DNA of 64,000 bases from Ooceraea biroi (taxonomy: Eukaryota > Arthropoda > Insecta > Hymenoptera > Formicidae), in contig NC_039512.1 of assembly GCF_003672135.1 (NCBI RefSeq), positions 11,796,874 to 11,860,873 on the forward strand, written 5' to 3'. Shown here in pieces: positions 12,401-19,869 of this stretch. The notes below the pieces were generated by a model. The model had not been told where the DNA came from and made no database searches. It saw only the letters and a program-made list of their open reading frames with translations. Every line of letters begins with the position of its first letter. Within the stretch, counting starts at the first letter, position 1. The position numbers were made by a program, and so were the translations under genes.

Positions 12401-12891
12401 TATATCTAAAAATTAAAATTAAAATTCTAGAAACGCTAAGAATTGGAAAATAATTATTTAAAAAGTTTAAAACTCTTGAAAGTTTAACGATCTGTGATCC
12501 CCTTATGAAAATATTAAACAACTTGTTAAGAGAAAAAGTTCCTCAAATTTCTAACGATCAGACAGTAACAAAGTTTTAAGGATTGTACCATTTACAGACA
12601 TGTAAGACAATTTGCAAATTCTAGCCGTTACAAATCGGATTCTATTAATTTTAGGTCGACCAAAACATAGGTTTGACAGCCTGGATAGAACTTAACCTCG
12701 TTGTAGACAGGATTATCAGTACTTTCGCGCACTATTGTCCTTCTCTTGCGATTTCCGACTTTGACGATGACCAATGCATTCGCATTTTGCGGCAGGTGCC
12801 TAGCCTCGAGTATAGTTACGCAAACTTGGTAAACGGAGAACTTCGGCCTGAATTTCTTGAAAGGCATCGCCGCACGCCGTAAAATCGATCG
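176..12891 (-). CDS. otof: Otoferlin-type ferlin (multi-C2 membrane-fusion protein), 3' end off window
   Basis: Large multi-C2-domain ferlin; family members act in calcium-triggered membrane fusion (otoferlin at hair-cell synapses, fer-1 and misfire in sperm). I joined 23 exons, read right to left: 12697-12891, 12184-12328, 11718-11871, 11412-11580, 10840-11029, 10160-10362, 9558-9735, 8831-9024, 8222-8536, 7443-7775, 6948-7064, 6089-6223, 5666-5827, 5224-5490, 4584-4800, 4094-4320, 3435-3569, 3201-3345, 2656-2785, 2074-2408, 1561-1691, 898-1085, 176-411. Every junction has GT/AG and keeps phase, giving about 1,500 codons without a stop. Domain order is C2B, FerI, C2C, FerA, FerB, C2D, C2DE-like, C2E, C2F. 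FerB joins C2D directly with no DysF, as in type-II ferlins (otoferlin, FER1L6). Motifs shared with otoferlin include EDDIEGNLLLP, FKEMFP-LCRRV, EYEIRVIIWNT, GKLEMWIDMF and GEGNFNWRF. The C-terminal membrane anchor is missing because the window ends. The true 5' end is unknown. Fly misfire is the other candidate orthologue. Confidence 0.93.
898..1085 (-). CDS. otof: Ferlin exon 22: start of C2F
   Basis: Encodes GKLEMWIDMF, PPIPEEYEIRVIIWNT and FLTGEKCSDIYVKG. The loop-1 aspartate (SDIYV) is kept. Acceptor tattttccag, donor GTATGT; phase 0 in, 2 out. Confidence 0.93.
1561..1691 (-). CDS. otof: Ferlin exon 21: between C2E and C2F
   Basis: Encodes ALNVLHQWQDFP ... CALVPEHVERRPLFN and ends GLEQ; the LVPEHVE-R-L motif is constant in ferlins. 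Acceptor ggttgacag chosen because it alone gives phase with exon 20; donor GTAATA. Confidence 0.87.
2074..2408 (-). CDS. otof: Ferlin exon 20: C2E calcium loop 3
   Basis: Encodes MFEIEASFPQDYMLVIQVWD, then YDIATADDLIGE with all three loop-3 aspartates, IDIENRFYSRHRAHCGI and GYNAWRDRERPTQIL. C2E therefore looks calcium-competent. Acceptor ttattag, donor GTATGC; phase 2 in, 1 out. Confidence 0.93.
2656..2785 (-). CDS. otof: Ferlin exon 19: C2E calcium loop 1
   Basis: Encodes INLQPKDPLSGKSDPYLCVKLG and QLNPTFGR (quoted core DPLSGKSDPYLCV). Both loop-1 aspartates are present. Acceptor tttcgcccag, donor GTAAGG. The exon was found by following phase, since it has no ATG. Confidence 0.9.
3201..3345 (-). 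CDS. otof: Ferlin exon 18: first strand of C2E
   Basis: Encodes GHISIYRWPHP ... YPPQESVKFLVRLYVVKG. Acceptor ccttccttgcag and donor GTAAGT are both strong. Phase 0 in, 1 out. Confidence 0.9.
3435..3569 (-). CDS. otof: Ferlin exon 17: region before C2E
   Basis: Encodes IYSTELEMQPQF and FELWRGKK, ending NYAGKFK before donor GTTAAT; parallel to KIY-ELE ... LYRGK ... VGKFKG in the family. 45 codons, phase 0/0; this exon has no ATG-initiated open frame of its own. Confidence 0.87.
4094..4320 (-). CDS. otof: Ferlin exon 16: basic linker and DWW motif
   Basis: A Lys-rich amphipathic stretch (KLKRWLVIIKKM, FFIKKKIMEIY) is followed by DDDDETLDWWNKYFASLQ. The DWW(S/N)KYFAS motif is diagnostic for ferlins before C2E. 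The usual long acidic/lysine linker of otoferlin after the motif is missing or short. Donor GTGAAA. Confidence 0.88.
4584..4800 (-). CDS. otof: Ferlin exon 15: end of C2DE-like domain
   Basis: Encodes ELPELDIYYPSINIKAYDSRGFG, cut here to its core ELPELDIYYPS and IKAYDSRGFG, the family motif after the C2DE beta core. Donor GTGAGT leaves one base; the acceptor atcatgaag lacks a strong pyrimidine tract, so that border could shift slightly. Confidence 0.85.
5224..5490 (-). CDS. otof: Ferlin exon 14: C2DE-like domain
   Basis: Encodes ILDIPMGALVDD, IRPKMANYRLEVIFWGVRDM and PRIIVECTGVHV, the C2-like domain between C2D and C2E. Ends VMVEL before donor GTAATC. 89 codons, phase 0/0. Confidence 0.92.
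5666..5827 (-). CDS. otof: Ferlin exon 13: end of C2D
   Basis: Encodes STREFCGRS, VPLVKLAAETY, PPKLNWYKF and LAAFELIE, parallel to the otoferlin stretch GR-FAKPLVKM ... LLAAFELL. Acceptor aacacag follows an A-rich tract; donor GTGAGC; 54 codons, phase 0/0. Confidence 0.88.
6089..6223 (-). CDS. otof: Ferlin exon 12: middle of C2D
   Basis: Encodes VVRQNLDPFWDQTLIF and LPPEVVLQVFDQDLC. The loop-3 D-x-D (FDQD) is present. Acceptor gtttgcag, donor GTAAGT, 45 codons. Confidence 0.92.
6948..7064 (-). CDS. otof: Ferlin exon 11: start of C2D
   Basis: Encodes VFRLRAHIFQ ... MDASGLLNSFVRVAF. The first loop aspartate is kept (MDASG) but the second, usually SDPF, is Asn (LNSF). Acceptor attattacag, donor GTGAGT, 39 codons. 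Confidence 0.9.
7197..7320. repeat. AT-rich simple sequence in a ferlin intron
   Basis: Degenerate ATTAATA/ATATAATATT runs with many short palindromes in the intron between the FerB and C2D exons. No coding or RNA signal was seen. Confidence 0.7.
7443..7775 (-). CDS. otof: Ferlin exon 10: FerB domain
   Basis: Starts PQHSLPDVFVWLIAGSKRVA, the FerB hallmark, and runs through KVDAFLWLGNAKY to YIEYNQST. It joins the C2D exon directly, leaving no space for a DysF domain. Donor GTAAAA, 111 codons, phase 0/0. Confidence 0.92.
8222..8536 (-). CDS. otof: Ferlin exon 9: FerA helices
   Basis: A 105-codon helical segment (EARLEKLEALM ... AYQYLRKLRDLCED) completing FerA, a four-helix bundle reported to bind membranes. 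Acceptor acattcccag, donor GTAAGT, phase 0 at both ends. Confidence 0.9.
8831..9024 (-). CDS. otof: Ferlin exon 8: start of FerA
   Basis: Contains KPCLYVKSWWPNLEWR and a helical NLHYIAHFL, the start of the FerA four-helix bundle. Acceptor ttttggcag has a good pyrimidine tract; donor GTCAGT. I see no exon in the 9025-9557 intron although short open frames run there. Confidence 0.87.
9558..9735 (-). CDS. otof: Ferlin exon 7: region before FerA
   Basis: Encodes STEEYLLVGVLYDVCMIDR and LMSFELSLGNAGN, matching the otoferlin segment between C2C and FerA. Donor GTGCAC leaves one base (G) that joins exon 8 in phase. This donor is the least canonical of the set, so the 3' border is slightly less certain. 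Confidence 0.82.
10160..10362 (-). CDS. otof: Ferlin exon 6: end of C2C and linker
   Basis: Encodes FLPTYGPSFIHFYGS, the family motif closing C2C, then YRGRVLLSLKTEM. Acceptor tttcaacag, donor GTGATT; phase 1 in, 0 out. Confidence 0.9.
10840..11029 (-). CDS. otof: Ferlin exon 5: second half of C2C
   Basis: Contains FHEGVVFKEMFPVLCRRV, nearly the otoferlin C2C sequence, and ends DMTKISNSGEHG before donor GTAAGA. The loop-3 D-x-D is replaced by a Lys/His/Arg stretch, so calcium binding by C2C is unlikely. Confidence 0.9.
11412..11580 (-). CDS. otof: Ferlin exon 4: first half of C2C
   Basis: Starts NLLLPVGGER and runs through YIFVVYRADGLPDM to NPYVQISFAGMK. The aspartate usual in the DPY(V/I) loop is Asn here. 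Donor GTACGC, phase 0 out. Confidence 0.9.
11718..11871 (-). CDS. otof: Ferlin exon 3: FerI domain
   Basis: Encodes HQYYHKWVVLTDP and GYIKCNITV, the FerI signature between C2B and C2C, then the acidic GEDDIEG stretch that precedes C2C in otoferlin. Acceptor tttatag, donor GTAATT, phases 1 in and 2 out. Confidence 0.9.
12184..12328 (-). CDS. otof: Ferlin exon 2: rest of C2B
   Basis: Begins YFVFDF, the strand that follows NE in otoferlin C2B, and ends VWEQP with a phase-1 G before donor GTTATA. Acceptor is acgcag. Loop 3 has no D-x-D pair, so this C2B is not expected to bind calcium in the classical way. Confidence 0.88.
12697..12891 (-). CDS. otof: Ferlin exon 1 of those visible: start of C2B
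   Basis: Encodes the first strands of C2B (VYQVCVTILEARHL; ends DNPVYNE before donor GTTAAG). The acceptor AG at 12892-12893 lacks a good pyrimidine tract, so the upstream border is uncertain. The frame stays open to a stop about 35 nt further up. Met at 12867 is a possible start if this ferlin lacks C2A, as FER1L6 does. The usual C2 aspartate of loop 1 is not present (NANALVIVKV). Confidence 0.8.
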
Positions 12892-15880
12892 CTGATATTG
12901 GCCGCGCGCCAGATGTTATTTGCATTTGTTTAACTTGCCGTTTGTTTGTTTCACGACGTACTCGAAACTTTAAACGACAGCTCGAAATTTATGCGCCATA
13001 GATACAATGCAAAGCGACAAATAAAATGTGAGGATGCACATTTCCACGGTGTCCGGCAAAGTTTTTTCATTGACAAAGTTCTTTTGTACGACTGTCCGAA
13101 GATTTTTTCACTTGTTTCCATATTATGCATGCTTTTTTATTTTTCTAATATTTTTAAAATAATTACTATAATACAAAAATATATGTTTCTACATTTGTTA
13201 TAAAGATACAAATAATTATTTTCTTATGACAAAATTGTCTTTATAATTTTTACATTTTACCTACAATTTTATGAATTTACAACTATTTATGTTTCTTTTT
13301 ATAAATTTTTCAGGTAACTTACCAGTAGATTTGAACATTTGCCTACAATCGATGGCGGTCTCATCTGTTACATTTATCTCGCGCGAAAATACCAGCTGAT
13401 GATACATGATACATGTTCAATACTATCAGTGAGTAAAGTAAAATTTATTTTTCATTTATATCTATCGTTGGTTCATCTATTTTAAATAAAAAGTTACATT
13501 ATTTACTGTTGACTTGAAAGGCAGAAAAATTAACATTTATGAAAAGAAAAAAAAGAAATTAATTTGTTATTTAATAGCATCTGATAGATAAATGCATTAA
13601 ATATAATGTTAAATATTAATTATACATTATAATTTTATTAAAAGTTTTTAATGAAATCAATAATTTCTGTATATAATATCTTAAAATTTCGATTTTTGCT
13701 CGAGAAATATTGCAGATTGTCCAATGACGTATATAGTTGACTTACTGCTTCTGCAGATGGCAACAGAATAAATTATGCAGCTGTAATATTTATATTTATT
13801 ATTTTGCAGTAAATATGTGTTTCTAATTATAACTAAAGTTTAATTTTTGATAAGCATTAATTTTTATATCACCTAATGAATATTTTAAAAGCATACAGAA
13901 ATTAGTATTTTCTGCTATCTATTTAAAAGGATGAAAAACGAATTGGAAGATTATTTTTATAAATTATAAATGACTGTTATTGTAACGTTGAATAGATTTA
14001 TGTATTTCTTTGTAAGTAGGAATCAAACTACATGACATGTATTGTTCTATAATGATTTTTGCATGAACGGAAACTGCGCGCATTCGAATAATAGTTTCCA
14101 CCCCGATTTCGTGTCGTTTCCACTGTCGTTGAAGGCCAACCTGTCAGACACAAGTGTGTGCTTCACACGTCAATTTTATGTCAGTACGTGTAAATACAAA
14201 CTTCACTTGACAAGGTACTTATCGTCGCTTCGACAGCAATCAAAATGCACAGTTATAATACAAAGTGCTGACGCGTTAAATGATAAAATGTACAATTGTA
14301 ATTCATTACAGGTTATAATATTGGATTGCAATAAAAGTTTAATTTGTTTTATAAAAGAAATGGGAAATTTTGGAAGAACGAAATCATGTAGCTATCGCAA
14401 AGATGGCAAATGATAATGGAACAAAACAGTGCATATGTAATTGAATAAATAATTATATACATACTATATTATAATTATCTTAGAATTTCATAAAGAAAAA
14501 TATGACGAACATTTGTTACAACGCAATACAATTACAAGCATCTTTTATGGAAACTATAGCAAGCATACATATTCTATAATAATACATATTCTATAATAAT
14601 AAAATTAATATATAATTAATTTTTTTATTAGATATTATTTTTCAACAAACTTAACATAAATATATTTTATACATTTTATAATAATATTATATTAAATATA
14701 TAAGAGTTTTGACATTCTTCGATTATAAATTCCAAATTCTTGATCTCTTCTTCCATATTTCTTTCTCCAACCGGTAATTTTTCGGTAATTTGTGGCTGGA
14801 TTTATGAGAGATACACGCGCAAGTGATTTACAACTTGCAAGAGCACGTGCCGAAATATGTGATGACGTGTACTCGTAATAGTTTTCGAATATACACCCTT
14901 CATTACACGCCCTTGCTGGTCCGTTCGAATGGTCGTCGCCTCCCTTATGCGAATCACGCACTATGCGAAACGTATTGACGACATTCGTCATCGATATCGT
15001 GGTGCGTTCCTCTTTATTATGGAAATCTTGTGTAAAAAAACGCTTTGGGACGATAAAAGGCGAGGATGCGGATCATTAATGAGAGTGGATACGCTCGCCC
15101 ACGTTCAGTGAACGAAATTTTCCCATGCATGTTGCCGGGGTATTAATTGTCGCGCCGTTGTGGAGGCGTTATTTGGTCTTTACCGTCAATTTGTTATGTT
15201 ATTAAATCGTACGACCACGACCGAGATTTAGCTCGACATGCTTTTAATATATTAAGAAAAACTGAAAACTAAAGTGCGAAGAATGATCGCGAGATTTAGG
15301 AAGTTTTATTATAATTAATAAATAAATTTTGATTTATGTATAATTCTTATATATAAAATAACTTTTCTTAGATTTTTATTATAATTAATTTTATATAAAA
15401 AGTTACTTTAATAAATTATAAACGTATTTTACTAACGTAGCATGTTGTAATCATTGAAAGAATACAGAATAATTCGTAAATCTTGAATTTAATTTAAAAG
15501 GAACAATTTTCAATATTAAATTTACTGCTTTTGTATGAAATTTCCGTGAAGAGTCTAAAAGAACAATGATAAAATAATCAATTATCATACCTTCCTTCGT
15601 TCTTTTTCCTCCTTCTAACAGTACTTCCTAATTCCAAAAAGAAGAATAATATGTAGCCAGAGCTAGTTTCAATATGGATGTCAATTTAAAATTCTGCGAA
15701 TTCATTACCGCGCTGCAACGTCATTATCACTGAAATTTATCCACCTCTAATGAAGGTTCCGGTTACAATGGCGCAACGCGCGTTATAAAATTCTCGTTCC
15801 CTACGAAAAACGTGGAAAACGGACAAAATTACCGAGCAATCGTAATAACGTGTGAAAAAAAAGAAATAGGAAAAAAGCTA
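12892..15880. other. AT-rich spacer upstream of the visible ferlin exons
   Basis: No reading frame with a recognisable domain on either strand. I looked for a C2A exon on the minus strand and found none. A perfect 17-bp tandem pair (TACATATTCTATAATAA) lies at 14566-14599. Any 5' non-coding exon of the ferlin gene could lie here, unseen. Confidence 0.6.
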
Positions 15881-15904
15881 ACTCTCGGGGGTCGAGACGA
15901 GCGT

Positions 15905-16042
15905 GTTAGCCGCGGGGTTGTAAGTTAACCCCGCTAACTGGTCGCGGAACACGAGCGTCCCCGACGGGGGGCCTCGCCGTCGGGGGTGTTCGTTATGCTG
16001 CGAGCCCTTTGAGAGGGTCACGTGCCCGTGCGGCAGACCCCT
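15905..16042. other. GC-rich block with three successive stem-loops
   Basis: Stem 1 (15905-15938) pairs GCGGGGTT with AACCCCGC over a 7-nt loop, extended by GTTA/TAAC across a 3-nt bulge. Stem 2 (15959-15985) pairs CCCCGACGG with CCGTCGGGG over 9 nt. A weaker third stem pairs GGGTC near 16015 with GACCC near 16036. The minus strand is open for about 66 codons (to 15878), but I recognise no protein in it. Function unknown. Confidence 0.5.
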
Positions 16043-16099
16043 CAAGCCGATATCGTATTTGTACAACACGCACGGCCATTATTGTAATACGCCTGTTTG

Positions 16100-17180
16100 T
16101 GTGTTTTGCGCAGTCTTTGTACGCCACCACCCCCTACATGATCCGTCTCTTCTCTCCTCCTCTTCGCTCCTCTCTTTTTCTCTTCGCCTTCCAAATTTTT
16201 TCTCGTCTCTCTCTTCCTCTGTTTCTTGTGTATTTATCTCATCCTTAGCTTCTTTCTCTCCTTTTTCTTTTATGCATAATCTCGATAGTAAATTTTGAAT
16301 ATTCTGAGAAAATGAAAAGATGTAATAAATGTATTTCAAACTTCAAATAAAATTTTCTGTTCCGAATTTAATATCTGCTCTCTAATAATTAATAATCAAT
16401 ATCTGAATATTATTTGAATTTCAATACAAACAGGCTTAGACTGATTGTTTTTCATAAAAAGTTTGTTAATTTTAAATTACATAAATGTGTTCAGAAACAA
16501 ATAATTCATGCAGCTCTTTATTTTTTTACTCCCACACACATTCTCTCTCTCTCTTTCTCTATTTCTCTACTTTATTCTACCTTGCTCTTTGTCAATGCTT
16601 TTTTCACTATCCCCCTATACCTCGCTTCTTGCTTTTTGAATCTCCGCTCACCACATTTTCGCACACTTGTCGCATAGATGATTATTGCGAGCGGCGGTAT
16701 ATTATTGTTCCGTGAAACAATGAGCACTCGGCAATCTGCAAGGGGGGTAAGACCAACCTCCCTCGCTTCGACGGGTCACGTGGGAAACGTCGTGGCTTTT
16801 TTGCTGGACGCAATGCAGCTTTTTCTCTCGAGCATCGTGAGAAGACGTCTGTCACGCATCAATCGAACCTAATAGTTTCGATGACGCATTCTCTCAGTCA
16901 ATTCCATTCACCACTTCTCAAACATACATCATCTCGTTTTGCATGACAGACGTCGAAAATAAGATAAGAAAATCAATTTTTCTGATTTTTCTGAACATTC
17001 TACACTAATTCAGAAGCATCCGTTTGACATCATTACATAATAACGTATTCAATCAAAATCCTGAGTTAAAAAAAGACTAATATAATATCTCTCAGACGTG
17101 CTCTTCGAGCTTGATCCAAATAAGCCAAGTCTTCCATCACAACGCAAATAACAAAATCTTATCACGCGTGGTATCCACAG
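16100..17180. other. Pyrimidine-rich and AT-rich spacer
   Basis: Runs of TCTC/TTTC (about 16138-16270 and 16530-16570) separated by AT-rich sequence. Short open frames are translations of these runs; no gene supported. Confidence 0.6.
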
Positions 17181-17910
17181 AAATGCGTAATTCTCCTAGC
17201 AAAATACTCCTGACTCGTCGCTATCGCGAACTCTGCTCGCGTAAACTCCGCTCTCATCATCTCTCATCGGGTATGATTTAATCGAGCCGTCGCGGCAGCA
17301 CGCTGTCAATCGAGAGCAGGGGATGCCGCGGGGACCACAGCCTCTTCTCCAGGCCCCGCGCTCTTCATGGGTGGCTGGGGGCCAGTCCGAAGTGGGCCGC
17401 ATCGTATAAATAGCGGAACATTATCCTATCTCCCGCGGTGGTTACTCGTGGCCGTGCACGCGCGCGCGCGCGGGTATTCGCCCCCTCTTTTGGCGAAGGG
17501 GTACCCCTCGTCCGCATCCCTCCTCGATCTGCGACGCTTCGAGAGTCGGCCGTGTCGTGCACGGCCGTGCCTCGAACGTGGATGATGGGATGACGGACCG
17601 CGGGCGTGTCCGAGTAGCCGATACCGGGCGCGTGATCGGGAGACCTCCCGGGGCCGACCACCCTCGAGGGGCCACGCGGGTCGACTTGTTAGCCGGACAC
17701 AACGGGCTCTCGAACTAACGGAGTGCTCTCCTCGGTCTGACGACAGCTACGGCCCGACAATGTTTCCTGCGCCTCCGTACACGTCATCGCGCGCGCTCCA
17801 TGAACATCTTCAATAATGCGTTGCGAAATCGATCTTCTGCCCCTTTTCCGCGCGAGGAAGGATGGCTCATTGTGCGGTTTTCCTCCAACGGGACTCGCGC
17901 GTTGGCGATT
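17181..17910. other. CpG-rich island
   Basis: Strong local rise in GC and CpG, with an alternating purine-pyrimidine tract (17454-17472) and a TATAAATA at 17405. Open frames on both strands have no recognisable domain and look compositional. It could be a promoter or conserved regulatory block; there is no direct evidence for transcription. Confidence 0.4.
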
Positions 17911-18831
17911 TTATAAGAACTGCTGCGAACGATGTTCGATGTGCTGCGCGTGATGAAAGCTTTGCATGCAAGTCACTTGTTTATTATTTGTTATGGTTAC
18001 TGCTAATGTTTGCACATGATTTTTAGATGTATCTAAAGTATTTTTAACGTACAGTTGTATGTGTGTGTGTAAATGCGGAGTCATTATTTTTGACATATAC
18101 AGTGACCTATTGTGTCGTATTTGACATTTCCAATACATCAACCGATAGCTGCCAGATGTAAAATGCAACGCAGTCAAAGTGCATAAAAGATTACATTTGG
18201 CTTTCCCAGAATAAGATTTTTGAATCTCGCCTTTTATCTGCACAAGTTAACGCTCGTCTGTCGAGCTGTCTGTCATTTCGTGTGAACTCGTTGACCTCCT
18301 TTATCTACAAACGCATGACTATTCAAGGCCGTGATATAACGTAATCTCGATCGACCATTCTTCTTCTTCTTGACTTCGATCGACTTCTTGACAAGATCTA
18401 CCAAATAATAACACAATTGTAATACAGTTTTGAAGGCACGAATTTATTGAAGAATTAGTTAAGAAATAATCTCAAGAAATTTTTAAATAACGCATTTTTT
18501 ATCGCATTTATTTCATCGAAAATTAGACCTCAGGTTTCGGTGTAATAGCGGATCAACTTCAATAACGGTGTTCGTGACCAGCATCGTATATTCATCCCAT
18601 GGAACCGGCGCGATTAAACAAATTTTTCAGACGATTCCTGGGACTCCTATGTTTCTACGAAAAAATGTGATTATTGGTCCGAAGTCCGGACCGAGAGCGA
18701 AACCGTGTACGTCCGGGCCGCCTTAATGAAGGTACATTCTTCTCTCGGTCGCCGATCAAGATATCCTCCGTATAAATCGAATGCTTTTCACCGAGGCTCA
18801 ATCAAGCCATACGGTAGCCTAAAAAATGCCA

Positions 18832-18891
18832 CGGGGTTAGACCCCGATTAGGATCATAAAGAATTAGCGGGTCGAGCCCGCGCGAACCGCG
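18832..18891. other. Cluster of three short GC hairpins
   Basis: CGGGGT-TAG-ACCCCG (18832-18846), GCGGG-TCGAG-CCCGC (18867-18881) and CGCG-AAC-CGCG (18881-18891, sharing one base) occur within 60 bp in otherwise AT-rich DNA. No tRNA cloverleaf could be drawn. Function unknown. Confidence 0.5.
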
Positions 18892-19716
18892 TGACCGATC
18901 GTATTGAATGTAACAAAACGAGGAAAGAAGGCAGACACACAAGTCGAATCGAATTTGCTTCAATTCACACGACACCCCAATTTCCTTCGAATTTATATGG
19001 TAATCGAAATACGTGAAAAATGAAAATAATTCAAATGTGTCATCAATAAAATAGAATGTTAGAAACATTTCAGAAAAGATCCAAACAAACCATATATGTG
19101 CTTTAATTATATTTAATTAAATGTCATAAATTCTAATACTGCATTGACTTATGGAATTTTATTAAATAAAGATTCTGCATATATACATTATATAAATTAA
19201 TTTTCAGTTGACATTTATTTTTTGTCTTATTTTTCTTTACTCATTTAATTCTTCAACTATTAATAAAAAAGAAAAGAGAAATTCTACTCTATTTCGATTC
19301 AGTATTCATTAGACACCTTCATTATCAAAAACCACTTCCACCCTCATCGATAATTCTAGATTCATCAGTTACCCAAACTTAAATCGAGAACCACTAGATG
19401 CATGGGTCTATTTTGAGGGTGGAAGCGCGATAACTCTGTCGTCGAATTAAAAATTTCCTCGACGCGATGATAGAGGTAAAGGGGTGACGGGTGGGACGCG
19501 ATACTCGGTGAGCAGTTCGGCATCTGGGTATATCCGGCGAACGGAATGTCTTAGGACACCGCCCACGGGCATACTAACGAATCCCGGGGTCGTTATCCTC
19601 CTCTTAATTAATGGCCATTCTCGTCTCCTTCCGCGCGTCCTTACTCTCGCTCTCACGTCGACGATGATAGTGCTCTCCCCGTTCTCTTCTATTCCCCTTA
19701 CCATTGCTCGTTCTGT

Positions 19717-19720
<4 letters not shown>

Positions 19721-19756
<36 letters not shown>
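19721..19756. repeat. (CT)18 microsatellite
   Basis: Uninterrupted CT dinucleotide run within a longer pyrimidine tract. The 192-codon and 140-codon open frames that cross it are artefacts of the repeat. Confidence 0.97.
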
Positions 19757-19758
<2 letters not shown>

Positions 19759-19869
19759 CTTTCCTTTTCTTCCTCTTTCTCTATCTCCTTCTCTCTCCAA
19801 CTTCCTTTTTAGCAACGCGTTTCGCGAGTCTCCACTGGATAGCAACCTAAGCGTAATCAGGCCAAGCAC

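Noticed and set aside
15878..16077. Minus-strand open frame of about 66 codons (ends NPAANTLVSTPES)
   Set aside because: No known domain, no convincing splice sites, and it is explained by the GC-rich hairpin block.
17400..17420. TATAAATA in a CpG-rich island
   Set aside because: A lone TATA match in this AT-rich genome is weak, and no gene starts downstream on either strand.
19447..19869. 140-codon minus-strand frame with a long Arg-Glu run
   Set aside because: Created by the (CT)18 microsatellite; overlaps an equally long frame on the plus strand.
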